Assembly (NCBI GenBank): GCA_017537025.1
Contig: JAFWCB010000005.1
Coordinates: 1 to 64,000 of the forward strand
Source: Sediminibacterium sp.
Lineage (GTDB): Bacteria; Bacteroidota; Bacteroidia; Chitinophagales; Chitinophagaceae
Reading direction: 5' to 3'
DNA: 64,000 nt
The position numbers and the translations under genes were made by a program. Under the pieces are notes generated by a model, which was not told where the DNA came from, did not search any database, and saw only the letters and a program-made list of their open reading frames with translations. The number at the start of each line of letters is the position of its first letter. Position 1 is the first letter of the stretch. Below, piece by piece: positions 7,403-17,307 of the stretch.

Positions 7403-9787
7403 TTAGTTCGTTTTTACCCTACTGGATTCAGCATCGGAGCCCGTACTTCTATTTCTGGCGGCTTTTAACTGTTGATTTCCAAAAGAATAACTAATAGCCA
7501 ATCTGATATTTCTAGATTCGTTTCTTTGTCTGAATGCCACGTCGATATTTTGGTATTGCAATGATCCATCTGATCGTTGTGTAAAAAACATATCATTTAT
7601 ATTCAAGGTAACTCGCAGTTTTTTCTCCATAAATGACTTTTGAACAGCCATATTCAAATTGCCCAATTCCCGAATGGTAATAAACTCATTTAGAAAGTTG
7701 GTGGTATAAAACCCGGATACCTCAATATTCCAATCTGTTCTCGGTTTATATGATATCTGCCAATACGCTTGCCAGTTCCATTTTTGTCTGTCATAATTTG
7801 TACCCAAATACTCGGTAGCATAATGATTCCAGATAAACTGATTTCCTCCAAAACCTGAAATCTTTTTCCCAATATTGATCGGAAAGTTCAGCTCAAAAAC
7901 TAAGTTCTCGAATTTGGCAAGGTTCTCGGGTGTCGTGAATGTAAGATTACCTTGTTGCCGTGGGGCGTTATCAAATATCACGTCATTGGTTTTATTATAG
8001 CTGATAGCAAAAAAAGGTTGATTATCATAATTGAGAGAAAACTTATACTGATCAGAAGTTTCCGGGCGGAGTAACGGGTTACCCTGAGTATACGTAAGCG
8101 AATCTAAAAATTCAATAAAAGGATTTTGTTGCTGATAACCGGGTCGGTTTACTCTTCGTACATACTGTATACCTGTTGCAAAATGCTTGTTTAGTTTTCT
8201 GGTAAGAAATATAGAAGGGAACATTTGCCAATAATCTCGATTTAAAACCTCAGTTCCGCTATTGGTGCCCTTGGCAACAGTTTGTTCTGTGCGTAATCCT
8301 GTTATCAATTCCCATCTCTCGCCAAATTGTTGCTTTAGATTAATATAGGCTGCGTTAATATTCTCCCGATAACGAAAATTGGTGCTACGTTTACTATCAT
8401 ATACGCCGTTACCGATAAATACCAAATAGTTATCGATCGTAGCAAAACTAAATTTACTGCCGGCTTCCAATAATCTGGTTTTACCAATAGGTTTCCCATA
8501 GTCTGCTTTCAGCACTAAAAATTTTACAGGATTGTTAATATCTTGATTATTGATATAACTATTACCATTAGCTAGTGTATTTGTGATATCACCCCTGTTC
8601 GTAATATCAAATTGAGCGTAATCGGCATCTATATTTAAAAAGTGTTCGCTAGTATCAAAAATATGTTTCCAGTTAATATTGGCTGCTCTATTATTTCTTC
8701 TACTATCATTATAAATATCCGTTCTAAAAGTACTGATGAGTGCTCCTGAATTAGCATTATTTTGTTTGGTATTATTAACAGTTTCGGTAATTCCTTGGAA
8801 ATCGAAACCTCGAATTAAAAAACCGAAAGTGTTCTTCTTATTAGCATAAAAGTCAACACCGGCTCTATAGTTAATGGTATTCCGATTGGCAGGAGAATAA
8901 TTAGTTTGAGAGAATTTAAAGGGGCTAATAGCCCGATCAAACTCGCTATAGTCGAAGAAGTTACGATGAAAAAAGTTTCCGCTTCCATACACATTCCATT
9001 TACCTTTTCTATGGTTAATAGACATAGAAGGAATTACGCGATAATAATTTCTATCTACCCCATACTGCCCTTTCTCATAAATACCTTGTGATACTGCTAA
9101 TCCAATGGTGCCATTGGTACCGAGGTTTGCATTCTTTTTTAAAATAATATTTATCAAAGAACCACCTTGCGCATCGTAACGGGCACCCGGGTTTACCATC
9201 ACTTCAATTTTTTCAATATTACTGGCACCCATGGATGCTAATACCTGGTTGATATCTGTGTACTGGGTAGATTTCCCGTCTATTAAAATGCCGACATTAT
9301 TTCTTCCTGCAAGTGATATTTTTTCGTTACTAACAATTACCCCCGGTACTTTTTGTAAAATTTCCAATGCAGTAGCACCCGCAGCAGTAGCACTATTTTC
9401 TACATTCACTACTAACTTATCGGCACGTTGTTCTAAGAAAGGTTTTGATGCAACTACTGTGACGCCAGCGATTTCGTTTACTTGTTGCTTCAAGATAATA
9501 TCCCCTAACTCTTTTTGATCTTTCAATACAATATATTTAGTTTGAAGTCCAACACCAGAAAGCTGTAACAGGTATTGTTTATCATCATTGATCATAACTG
9601 AGAAAATACCTTCTCCATTCGTAATACTAGATTTTTGTAGGCTAGAATCTTTTTGCCATAACAGTAAAACAGTTATACCCTTAAGTGGTTTTTGTTTTTC
9701 GTCCAGTATTTTTCCTACAATCGTTTTCTGTGCATGTGCCCAAGTACTCAAAGCCAATAAAATTCCAAAAGCCGCTCCTTTCACCAT
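7403..9787 (-). CDS. Outer-membrane beta-barrel receptor-like protein (TonB-receptor family)
   Basis: The protein (794 residues) has a signal peptide (1-19, ending AHAQ). A carboxypeptidase-regulatory-like domain follows (about 21-105, starting TIVGKILDEKQKPLKGITVLL). Then comes a plug domain (about 115-215, with KLVVNVENS, ATALEILQKVPGV and the IEKIEVMVNPGARYDAQ motif). The rest is a large outer-membrane barrel rich in aromatic and asparagine residues. This matches the outer membrane beta-barrel family related to TonB-dependent receptors. I see no clear TonB box. No SusD-like partner is adjacent, so it is not a typical glycan uptake pair. The ligand is unknown. It is monocistronic with its own terminator. 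Confidence 0.85.
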   Translation of the reverse strand: MVKGAAFGILLALSTWAHAQKTIVGKILDEKQKPLKGITVLLLWQKDSSLQKSSITNGEGIFSVMINDDKQYLLQLSGVGLQTKYIVLKDQKELGDIILKQQVNEIAGVTVVASKPFLEQRADKLVVNVENSATAAGATALEILQKVPGVIVSNEKISLAGRNNVGILIDGKSTQYTDINQVLASMGASNIEKIEVMVNPGARYDAQGGSLINIILKKNANLGTNGTIGLAVSQGIYEKGQYGVDRNYYRVIPSMSINHRKGKWNVYGSGNFFHRNFFDYSEFDRAISPFKFSQTNYSPANRNTINYRAGVDFYANKKNTFGFLIRGFDFQGITETVNNTKQNNANSGALISTFRTDIYNDSRRNNRAANINWKHIFDTSEHFLNIDADYAQFDITNRGDITNTLANGNSYINNQDINNPVKFLVLKADYGKPIGKTRLLEAGSKFSFATIDNYLVFIGNGVYDSKRSTNFRYRENINAAYINLKQQFGERWELITGLRTEQTVAKGTNSGTEVLNRDYWQMFPSIFLTRKLNKHFATGIQYVRRVNRPGYQQQNPFIEFLDSLTYTQGNPLLRPETSDQYKFSLNYDNQPFFAISYNKTNDVIFDNAPRQQGNLTFTTPENLAKFENLVFELNFPINIGKKISGFGGNQFIWNHYATEYLGTNYDRQKWNWQAYWQISYKPRTDWNIEVSGFYTTNFLNEFITIRELGNLNMAVQKSFMEKKLRVTLNINDMFFTQRSDGSLQYQNIDVAFRQRNESRNIRLAISYSFGNQQLKAARNRSTGSDAESSRVKTN

Positions 9788-9876
9788 TATTGTTAGTTTT
9801 TTATGGAACGGGGTCGATATAAAAAAGTTACAGACTAAAGAAAAAAGGGCATTATTAAACCTTTGTCATTATTCAA

Positions 9877-9907
9877 TTGAGATATAGCCCATTTTCTCTT
9901 ATTTTTG
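9877..9907 (+). promoter_or_regulatory. Promoter of sucD
   Basis: TTG (9877-9879), a 20-base spacer and TATTTTTG (9900-9907) fit the Bacteroidota consensus. The sucD start codon lies 27 bases downstream, giving a short leader. Confidence 0.65.
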
Positions 9908-9933
9908 CCACCAATTAAACAACAGCGATTGAT

Positions 9934-10806
9934 ATGTCGGTACTCGTAAATAAAAGCTCAAAGATTATCGTTCAGGGTTTTACCGGAACTGAAGGTACTT
10001 TCCACGCAACTCAGATGATTGAATATGGCACCAACGTAGTAGGTGGTGTTACCCCCAATAAAGGTGGTAGCATTCATTTAGACAGACCCGTTTTTAATAC
10101 GGTAGCAGATGCCGTAAAAACAACCGGTGCCAATGTAAGTATCATATTTGTACCACCCGCTTTTGCTGCAGACGCTATTATGGAAGCAGCAGATGCCGGA
10201 ATTGCTTTAGTAGTATGTATTACAGAGGGCATTCCTGTACAGGATATGGTGAAAGTGAAAAATTATTTACAAGGAACCAAAACCAGATTGATAGGACCTA
10301 ATTGTCCGGGTGTTATTACCGCGGGCGAAGCCAAAGTGGGTATTATGCCGGGCTTTATTTTTAAACCTGGAAGAATAGGTATTGTTTCCAAGAGTGGAAC
10401 CCTTACTTATGAAGCGGCAGATCAGGTTGTGAAAGCCGGATTGGGTATTAGCACAGCTATCGGTATTGGTGGCGACCCAATTATTGGTACACCCACAAAA
10501 GAAGCGGTTGAGTTGCTGATGAATGACCCTGAAACAGACGGTATCATAATGATCGGTGAAATCGGCGGAAGCATGGAAGCAGATGCCGCTCGCTGGATTA
10601 AGGATAATAAAAAGAAACCGGTTGTTGGTTTTATTGCCGGACAAACAGCGCCTCCCGGCCGAAGAATGGGACATGCCGGTGCTATCATTGGCGGTGCCGA
10701 TGATACGGCAGCGGCCAAAATGAAAATTATGGCCGAATGTGGAATAAATGTTGTGGCGAGTCCTGCAGATATTGGTAAAACAATGGCCGCAGCCTTGAAT
10801 AAATAA
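9934..10806 (+). CDS. sucD: Succinyl-CoA synthetase (succinate-CoA ligase), alpha subunit
   Basis: With SucB this subunit interconverts succinyl-CoA and succinate with formation of ATP or GTP in the citric acid cycle. The 290-residue length is standard. The CoA-binding N-terminus shows [15 protein letters not shown] and [11 protein letters not shown]. The phosphorylated histidine is H247 in the motif GHAGAIIGG. The IGPNCPGVI and SKSGTLTYE motifs are also conserved. sucB is not adjacent here, so the subunits are encoded apart. The gene has its own promoter and a strong terminator at 10827-10856. Identification is firm. Confidence 0.97.
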   Translation: MSVLVNKSSKIIVQGFTGTEGTFHATQMIEYGTNVVGGVTPNKGGSIHLDRPVFNTVADAVKTTGANVSIIFVPPAFAADAIMEAADAGIALVVCITEGIPVQDMVKVKNYLQGTKTRLIGPNCPGVITAGEAKVGIMPGFIFKPGRIGIVSKSGTLTYEAADQVVKAGLGISTAIGIGGDPIIGTPTKEAVELLMNDPETDGIIMIGEIGGSMEADAARWIKDNKKKPVVGFIAGQTAPPGRRMGHAGAIIGGADDTAAAKMKIMAECGINVVASPADIGKTMAAALNK

Positions 10807-10826
10807 TTCTTTTAACAAATATTATG

Positions 10827-10856
10827 AATCCCGAAGTATGCCACTTCGGGATTTTT
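10827..10856 (+). terminator. Terminator after sucD
   Basis: An 11-base perfect stem AATCCCGAAGT/ACTTCGGGATT with a 5-base loop, followed by a T run. It lies 20 bases after the sucD stop. Confidence 0.85.
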
Positions 10857-10864
10857 GCATCCTA

Positions 10865-10872
10865 TACCTTTG
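10865..10872 (+). promoter_or_regulatory. -7 element before the alpha-2-macroglobulin-like gene
   Basis: TACCTTTG is a full match to TAnnTTTG, 17 bases before the start codon and just after the sucD terminator. No clear -33 element stands at the standard distance; that region is occupied by the terminator stem. Confidence 0.4.
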
Positions 10873-10889
10873 TATAACATTCGAAGCCT

Positions 10890-13800
10890 ATGCGTTTAGT
10901 AATAGTATTGCTGATTTTATCGTTTTCCAATTCAATAGTAAGTGATGCACAAGAAACTACTTATAAAAAACAATGGCTTGAAATCGATACACTAATTGCA
11001 TTTACCAATCAAACTAAAACAGCATTAGAAAAAATTAAATTACTGCAACAAAAAACAAAAGAGCAGGGGGCGCAAGCTGATTATATTAAATCTCTATTAT
11101 ATCAAATTAGTTTAGAAGAAAAGATTTCAGAAAGAAATATAAATAATGAAATAGCTGTATGGGAACAACAATTAAAGCTTAGTACAAATAGTATTGAAAA
11201 ATCAATTCTTCATTGTTATATAGCGAATAGTTACGATGCTTATTTCACGGCAAACCGATGGCAAATTCTAAATAGAACGAATACAGCAACAACTGCAGCA
11301 AAAGATATCCAAACCTGGACTTCCAACGATTTTATAAAAAAAATAGTTTTTCATTATCAGCAAGCCATAGCTCCGGCTATGGCGTTACAAAATGAACCTA
11401 TTAGTAAATGGATGCCATTAATTTCAAAAGGGAACTATCCTGAACTTAGGCCAACGCTATATGATCTTATTGCACATGAAGCATTAGACTTTTTTAAGAA
11501 GAGCCCTCCTTATGGCATACAAGAAAATACTAACTTCAAGTTTAGTGAAGACAAAATTTTTTCCCCCCTCACACAGTTTTCAGCATTACCACTAGAAACA
11601 AATGATACAATATCCAGAAACAATCTGGCATTAAGTTTATTTCAAAAATTATTAGGCTTTCATATCAATACAAAAAACAGAGCTGCTCTATTAGCAGTTG
11701 AACTTGAAAGGATACAATGGCTGCACCAAAAATTTCCAAATGGCGAAGCGCATTATCTTAAGGCATTGAATTATTTACAGAATCAATTTAGTGATGTAGA
11801 AAGTGCTGATGACATCTATGCTTTGCTGGCCGAATATTATTTTACAAAAGGAAATTCGTATCAACCTTTTGGAGATACAATGTATAGATGGTATGAGGTA
11901 AAGTCGAAAAAAATTATTGACGATAGAATACAACAATTTCCAAGTAATAAAACTGGCGGTAGATATAGAATGAATGATATTAAAGCAAGTATCGTAAGCC
12001 CCGGTATTCATGTAGAAGCTGAATTGGTGAATCTCCCCAATAAACCATTTAGGAGTTTGGTAAAATATAAGAATATTGATACATTATATGTTCGAATAAT
12101 ACGAGCGAGTGAAGCAACAAATAAACAATTAGAAAATAAATCGAATTACAATTACTGGAAAGTAATTACAAGTTTGATTCCAGAAAAAGAATGGATACAA
12201 CCTTTACCCAATATGGGTGATTATCAATTTCATGCTACAGAAATTAAAATACCTGCTTTACCAGAAGGAGCCTATTATTTATTATTTAGTAAGCATCAGG
12301 CATTTGATTCTGCGAATAATATTTTGGCATCCGTACAGGTTCAAGTATCCAATCTAAGTGTGGTGAATACTAAAAATGATTTCTTTGTGCTTCATCGAGA
12401 AACCGGAAAACCCGTTACTAATGCGATTGCTACAGTTAAACAAAGAAACTGGAATGGCATTAAATATATTGAAACCAAGGAACAATACACCACTAATAAA
12501 TACGGGCAATTTAGTTTTCATTCATCTACTTACGACAATTATACTATTAGTGTTACTTACAAAAACGATTCAGTTTTTGTGGTTAACAGTTATCTATCGC
12601 CTGCAAGATATTCTGAAGAAGCAACAGAAGAAGAACCAGCTTATGAATCGGGAGATCGAACGGTTTATTATTTCAAGGATCGAGCCATATATAGACCCGG
12701 ACAAACCATCGCTTTTAAAGGTATTCTGGTACATACAAATTCAAAAACAAATAATCCGATTAGCCTGGATCAGGTACCTAACAGGCCTCATAAAATGATC
12801 ATTTTATTGAAGGACCCCAATTACAAAACCATTGATACCTGTAAAGTAACTATAAATGATTATAGTTCATTTTCAGGTAGCTTTACGCTTCCTACTAATA
12901 CTATAACGGGTGAGTTTCATTTAGATTCTGAGATAGGTAACGAACAGGGCTCCTCATTTAGGGTAGAAGAATATAAGCGGCCAACTTTTTATGCCACTAT
13001 GAATAAACCAAAAGGTGATATTCAGTTGGGAGATAGTATAGCATTTACGGGTTTAGCAAAAGCATATGCAGGCAATGCGGTTGATGGAGCCATTATTAGT
13101 TACACTATTACAAGAAATGCCAGGAGGTACGAGTGGGGGCCCTATTACAGATCACCCAGAACAAATTCAGTTATTATACAACAAGGAGAAACAAAAACGG
13201 ATGGTGAGGGTAAATTTCTAATTGATTTTATAGCCATTCCGGATACCCTTTTTGAAAAAAAATCTATCGCTAATTTTTTATATACGGTAAGTGTAAAAAT
13301 TACAGATACAAAGGGGGAGTCGAAAGAGATAGAAACTAGTGTTAGCATAGGATATAATCCTTTACAATTATCGATTACTACACCTGAAATAGCAGAAAAA
13401 GACAGTTTACGATCCATTTTTGTGTATAGTAAAAATCAGGTTGGTGACGATGTGCCGAATGATTTAAAAATAACCATGGCATCTTTGATATCAAATGAAA
13501 GATTGACCAGAAAAAGATTATGGGATCAACCGGATGTATTCGTCATTAATAGAGAAGATTTTATAAGAGACTTCCCATTGGATGAATATGATGGTATGGA
13601 AAACGACAAGACCCAATGGAAACTAAGCAATACTGTTTTCGCAGATTCCATACATACCGGCAAAACCAATACTGTTAATTTTACCAAATTATCCCTAACC
13701 CAAGGATGGTATGTTATAACAGTAAGTGGAAAAGATAAAAATGGAAAAGAAGTTATCGAAAAAAAATATCTACAAATTTTTGATAGAAAACTAAATAATC

Positions 13801-15806
13801 TTCCTACACCTACCTATAACTGGCAATATATCATTAAAAATACAGCCGAACCCGGAGAAAAAGCGAGTTATGTACAAGCCAGTAGTGCTAAAAATATTTT
13901 TTTAATTCAATATAAAAATAGAGACAGAGGTAATAAATACTATAAAAATATTTACACCTTTAATGAATTAGCTAAGACCAAAAAAGAAAATATTTTTGAT
14001 ATCACTGAAAAAGATAGAGGTGGATTTACTATACATACTGTTTTTGTAAAAGATAATCGCGTATACACCTACAACTTTCCTGTTGAAGTGCCATGGACTA
14101 ATAAAGATTTAAAAATTTCCGTTAGCAGTTTTAGAGATAAAACAGAACCCGGCAGTAAAGAAAAATGGGAAGTAAAAATAACCGGCAATAAAGGAGAAGA
14201 AGTAGCTGCAGAATTACTAACCAGTATGTATGATGCCAGTTTAGATGCATTTGTATCTAATGACTGGCAATCGCCGAGTTTATGGCTAAAACATTATTCT
14301 TACAGATCATTTAATAGCTTACAAAGTTTTGTGTCGGCAGGCTCAAATCAATTTTTTGAGAAACCAAGATTATATCCATATAATTTTATCATTCATAGTC
14401 GGCTAGTCTTACAGCCATCCGAGTTCTGGGATCGTTTGAAATTTCCTCTTACCATAAGAGAGAAAATACGTGATGGTACTTTTACTGAGGGAATTTCGTT
14501 TGGCGAAGCGGAGGTTCTTAATGAGATTATTGTTACTGGTTATAATATGAGGAGTTCAAAAAGCATATTAGGAAGTTCAGAAGCGATTCAAATCAGAGGA
14601 GCAAACTCAATTCCATCTAACAGCAATCAATTATATATCGTTGACGGAGAAATTTATGAAGGCGCCCCTCTAACTATCAATCCAACTGATATTAAAAGTA
14701 TGTCTATACTTACTAAAGAGGAATCCGTAAAACAATATGGCGAGAGGGGGGGGCAAGGTGTGGTTATAATAACTACAAAAAACGGTTTGTCTAAAACTAA
14801 AAACACACCCATACAAATACGCAAGAATTTCAATGAAACGGCTTTCTTCTTCCCGCAACTATATGCAGATAGCAGTGGTATCTACCGTTTTGAATTTACG
14901 ATGCCTGAAAGTGTAACAACCTGGAAATGGCAGATGATAGCACATACTAAAGATCTATCCTTTGGTAGTCTTGAACAAAAAATTATCACGCAAAAAAAAC
15001 TAATGGTACAAACCAATATACCGCGTTTTTTGCGAGAGGGTGATAATTTAGAAATCGTAACAAAAATTAGCAATACCGGTGATGCAGAAATAACAGGAAC
15101 AGCAGTGCTAGAACTAATAGATCCACAAACAAATACACCCGTTGATGGATGGTTCCAAAATGTTTTCCCTAATCAATATTTTACTGCCGAAAAAGAACAA
15201 AGTACTATCGTTAAATTTCCTATTCAAATTCCATTTGGTTATAACCGGCCACTCACCTGGAGGGTTACTGCTAAATCTGCCAATGCAGGGGATGGTGAGC
15301 AAAATATTGTTCCGGTGCTTACCAATAGAATACTTATTACAGAAAGCTTACCGCTCTTATTACCTAATGGAGGCAAAAAACAATTCAGCTTCGATAAGCT
15401 ACGTACCAATAATTCAGAAACACTTTCTCACGAGTCGGTAACGGTTGAATATACCCCAAATCCTATTTGGACGGTAGTACAATCACTCCCCTATTTAATG
15501 GAATATCCTTATGAATGTGCTGAACAAAGTTTCAATCGATATTATGCTAATACATTGGCAGCATATATTGTACAACAGCATCCTGTCATAAAAAATGTAT
15601 TTAGTAATTGGGCGAAGGATAGCAGCAGCTTGCAGTCTAATTTATCTAAAAATGAAGAATTGAAACAATTGCTATTACAAGAAACCCCTTGGGTTAGTGC
15701 TGCGGAAAATGAATCGGCACAAAGAAAAAATATAGCTTTATTATTCGACCTTGGTAAAATGGCAAATACCAAAGCCCAACTAGTTGATAAGTTACAACAA
15801 CTGTAA
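10890..15806 (+). CDS. Alpha-2-macroglobulin family protein, N-terminal 1638 residues (interrupted)
   Basis: A signal peptide (1-20, ending SDAQ) leads a helical region and then macroglobulin (MG) domains, including the MG2-like block DRAIYRPGQTIAFKGIL near residue 595. A segment at about 1208-1300 resembles a TonB-receptor plug (NEIIVTGYNMRSS, LYIVDGEIYEG, GGQGVVIITTKNG). The bait/A2M region EFTMPESVTTWKWQMIAHT follows. The thioester motif C1543-A-E-Q1546 is intact. Bacterial homologues are thought to trap proteases at the cell envelope. Translation stops at a TAA (15804-15806) in the middle of the thioester domain, but the same frame continues with family-typical sequence to 17162. The intact gene would encode about 2090 residues. 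Whether this is a real nonsense mutation, a read error or a read-through site cannot be decided here. Confidence 0.85.
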   Translation: MRLVIVLLILSFSNSIVSDAQETTYKKQWLEIDTLIAFTNQTKTALEKIKLLQQKTKEQGAQADYIKSLLYQISLEEKISERNINNEIAVWEQQLKLSTNSIEKSILHCYIANSYDAYFTANRWQILNRTNTATTAAKDIQTWTSNDFIKKIVFHYQQAIAPAMALQNEPISKWMPLISKGNYPELRPTLYDLIAHEALDFFKKSPPYGIQENTNFKFSEDKIFSPLTQFSALPLETNDTISRNNLALSLFQKLLGFHINTKNRAALLAVELERIQWLHQKFPNGEAHYLKALNYLQNQFSDVESADDIYALLAEYYFTKGNSYQPFGDTMYRWYEVKSKKIIDDRIQQFPSNKTGGRYRMNDIKASIVSPGIHVEAELVNLPNKPFRSLVKYKNIDTLYVRIIRASEATNKQLENKSNYNYWKVITSLIPEKEWIQPLPNMGDYQFHATEIKIPALPEGAYYLLFSKHQAFDSANNILASVQVQVSNLSVVNTKNDFFVLHRETGKPVTNAIATVKQRNWNGIKYIETKEQYTTNKYGQFSFHSSTYDNYTISVTYKNDSVFVVNSYLSPARYSEEATEEEPAYESGDRTVYYFKDRAIYRPGQTIAFKGILVHTNSKTNNPISLDQVPNRPHKMIILLKDPNYKTIDTCKVTINDYSSFSGSFTLPTNTITGEFHLDSEIGNEQGSSFRVEEYKRPTFYATMNKPKGDIQLGDSIAFTGLAKAYAGNAVDGAIISYTITRNARRYEWGPYYRSPRTNSVIIQQGETKTDGEGKFLIDFIAIPDTLFEKKSIANFLYTVSVKITDTKGESKEIETSVSIGYNPLQLSITTPEIAEKDSLRSIFVYSKNQVGDDVPNDLKITMASLISNERLTRKRLWDQPDVFVINREDFIRDFPLDEYDGMENDKTQWKLSNTVFADSIHTGKTNTVNFTKLSLTQGWYVITVSGKDKNGKEVIEKKYLQIFDRKLNNLPTPTYNWQYIIKNTAEPGEKASYVQASSAKNIFLIQYKNRDRGNKYYKNIYTFNELAKTKKENIFDITEKDRGGFTIHTVFVKDNRVYTYNFPVEVPWTNKDLKISVSSFRDKTEPGSKEKWEVKITGNKGEEVAAELLTSMYDASLDAFVSNDWQSPSLWLKHYSYRSFNSLQSFVSAGSNQFFEKPRLYPYNFIIHSRLVLQPSEFWDRLKFPLTIREKIRDGTFTEGISFGEAEVLNEIIVTGYNMRSSKSILGSSEAIQIRGANSIPSNSNQLYIVDGEIYEGAPLTINPTDIKSMSILTKEESVKQYGERGGQGVVIITTKNGLSKTKNTPIQIRKNFNETAFFFPQLYADSSGIYRFEFTMPESVTTWKWQMIAHTKDLSFGSLEQKIITQKKLMVQTNIPRFLREGDNLEIVTKISNTGDAEITGTAVLELIDPQTNTPVDGWFQNVFPNQYFTAEKEQSTIVKFPIQIPFGYNRPLTWRVTAKSANAGDGEQNIVPVLTNRILITESLPLLLPNGGKKQFSFDKLRTNNSETLSHESVTVEYTPNPIWTVVQSLPYLMEYPYECAEQSFNRYYANTLAAYIVQQHPVIKNVFSNWAKDSSSLQSNLSKNEELKQLLLQETPWVSAAENESAQRKNIALLFDLGKMANTKAQLVDKLQQL
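15804..15806 (+). other. In-frame TAA interrupting the alpha-2-macroglobulin-like gene
   Basis: The codons before the TAA read KLQQL and those after it LPNGAFSWFKGG, a normal continuation of a thioester-domain helix pair (the family often has L-PNGAFSWF here). No frame change occurs; a single C-to-T change from CAA would produce this TAA. This is one substitution, not an indel. Confidence 0.9.
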
Positions 15807-15971
15807 TTACCCAATGGTGCTTTTAGCTGGTTTAAAGGGGGAAGGGAAGATTTTTATATTACAAACTATATTGTTACAGGTGTAGGTAAGCTAAAAAAGT
15901 TCAAAGCTATTATTATAGAAAAAGAATTAGAAGAAATCATACATAGCGCTATTACCTATTTAGATAATACT

Positions 15972-17162
15972 ATGCTCACCCAATACCAAGAACAATTAAA
16001 GCAAACCAAGGAACCCAACTATTGGTATGCCTTAGAATACTTATATATGCGTAGCTTTTATACACAGATCCCTCTTAAGGATAGAACAGCTTGGGAATAT
16101 TATTATAATCGTGCGCTGAATCATTGGCAACAATATTCTTTATTTCATCAGTCGCTGATAGGTGCTATAGCCATAAGAAATAAAAACCTCTACTTTGTTA
16201 AGAAAAACATACTGCCTTCTATTTTGGAAAACACTGTTGAGGATTCACTTAAAGGAATATATTGGAAAAACACAACTACTTCTTTCTGGTATAATAACCC
16301 CATTGAATTTCAAAGCAGCATGATCAATTTTGTTACTGAATATAATGAAGTAGCTAATAGTAATTCCTTAGCAGCGCAAATTCGTAAGATGAAACAATGG
16401 TTACTCTTACAAAAACAAACCACCCATTGGAAAACAACAGTAGCTACCGCCGATGCTTGTTTTTCCTTATTATACAATGATACTTTATCCTTAAAATTGA
16501 ATAATAGTGTAACTATTCAGCTTGGTAAACAACTCATAGAAACGGATAAGGAAAAAAGTACTGCCGGAACCGGATATATAAAGAAACGCTTCGATAATAA
16601 ATTTATCAATAACGACATGGGAAATATTACTGTTACTGCTTCATCCTCTAACAGCAATACTAATACTTCACTTTCTTATGGCGCTGTGTACTGGCAATAT
16701 TTTGAAAACTTAGATAAAATCACTAGTGCAGGATCTCCCCTAGCATTACAAAAGCAATTATTCCTAGAGAAGACAACTAGTACCGGAAAGGTTTTAGAAC
16801 CCGTGCAAGAAAATAATCTTCTAAAAATTGGGGACAAGCTCATTGTTCGTATCATACTTAAATCCGATCGGGATATGGAGTATTTACATTTGAAAGATAT
16901 GCGTGCTTCCGGAACAGAACCTCTAAATGTTTTAAGTACCTATAAATGGCAGGATGGATTGGGTTATTATGAAGCAACTAAAGACGCCAGTACTAATTTC
17001 TTTATCAGCTATTTACCTAAAGGCACCTATGTTTTCGAGTATCCATTATTTGTTACACATAGCGGTACTTTCTCTGTGGGTATTGCCAGTATACAGTGTA
17101 TGTATGCGCCGGAGTTTACCAGTCATTCAGAAGGGATCTCGGTGAGAGTTAGTGGTCAGTAG
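15972..17162 (+). CDS. Alpha-2-macroglobulin family protein, C-terminal part beyond the in-frame stop
   Basis: The reading frame is the same as the upstream 1638-codon part and is open from 15807. The first ATG is at 15972 (396 residues), but 55 codons of homologous sequence lie before it. It holds the second half of the thioester domain (YALEYLYMRSFYTQIPL) and the C-terminal macroglobulin/receptor-binding domain (GAVYWQYFENLDKIT, LKIGDKLIVRIILKSDRDMEYLHLKDMRASG, FFISYLPKGTYVFEYPLFV). No signal peptide is present, so on its own it would stay in the cytoplasm without a function. It is best treated as the severed end of the preceding gene, probably a pseudogene fragment unless the stop is suppressed or a sequencing error. 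Confidence 0.75.
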   Translation: MLTQYQEQLKQTKEPNYWYALEYLYMRSFYTQIPLKDRTAWEYYYNRALNHWQQYSLFHQSLIGAIAIRNKNLYFVKKNILPSILENTVEDSLKGIYWKNTTTSFWYNNPIEFQSSMINFVTEYNEVANSNSLAAQIRKMKQWLLLQKQTTHWKTTVATADACFSLLYNDTLSLKLNNSVTIQLGKQLIETDKEKSTAGTGYIKKRFDNKFINNDMGNITVTASSSNSNTNTSLSYGAVYWQYFENLDKITSAGSPLALQKQLFLEKTTSTGKVLEPVQENNLLKIGDKLIVRIILKSDRDMEYLHLKDMRASGTEPLNVLSTYKWQDGLGYYEATKDASTNFFISYLPKGTYVFEYPLFVTHSGTFSVGIASIQCMYAPEFTSHSEGISVRVSGQ

Positions 17163-17307
17163 TCAATAGTCATTGGTAACGGTTAGGGTTGTTGTTAAAG
17201 GAAATAAAATTTCCCCTCCATGGAGGGGATTAAGGGGTGGGTAATAAACCCGTAACCTGCATCCCGTATCTCGTATCCCTTATCTTTACTACCAATGACT
17301 ATTGACT
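17161..17307. repeat. Intergenic inverted repeat with inner palindrome
   Basis: AGTCAATAGTCATTGGTA (17161-17178) recurs exactly inverted at 17290-17307. The left arm begins within the stop codon of the upstream frame; the right arm covers the start codon of the next gene. Between them is a perfect 18-base palindrome, TCCCCTCCATGGAGGGGA (17212-17229), and a stretch of degenerate CCCGTATC units. It could act as a terminator or mask the next start codon in the transcript. Confidence 0.7.

Noticed and set aside
10267-10818. 183-codon frame opposite sucD
   Set aside because: It covers the sucD coding region in reverse; cysteine- and histidine-rich content comes from codon bias of the real gene.
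12376-12798. 140-codon frame inside the macroglobulin gene
   Set aside because: A shifted frame within a clear open gene; no signature.
15804-15971. Frameshift explanation for the split macroglobulin gene
   Set aside because: The downstream frame is the same as upstream (165 bases from the stop to the next ATG), so an indel is not needed.
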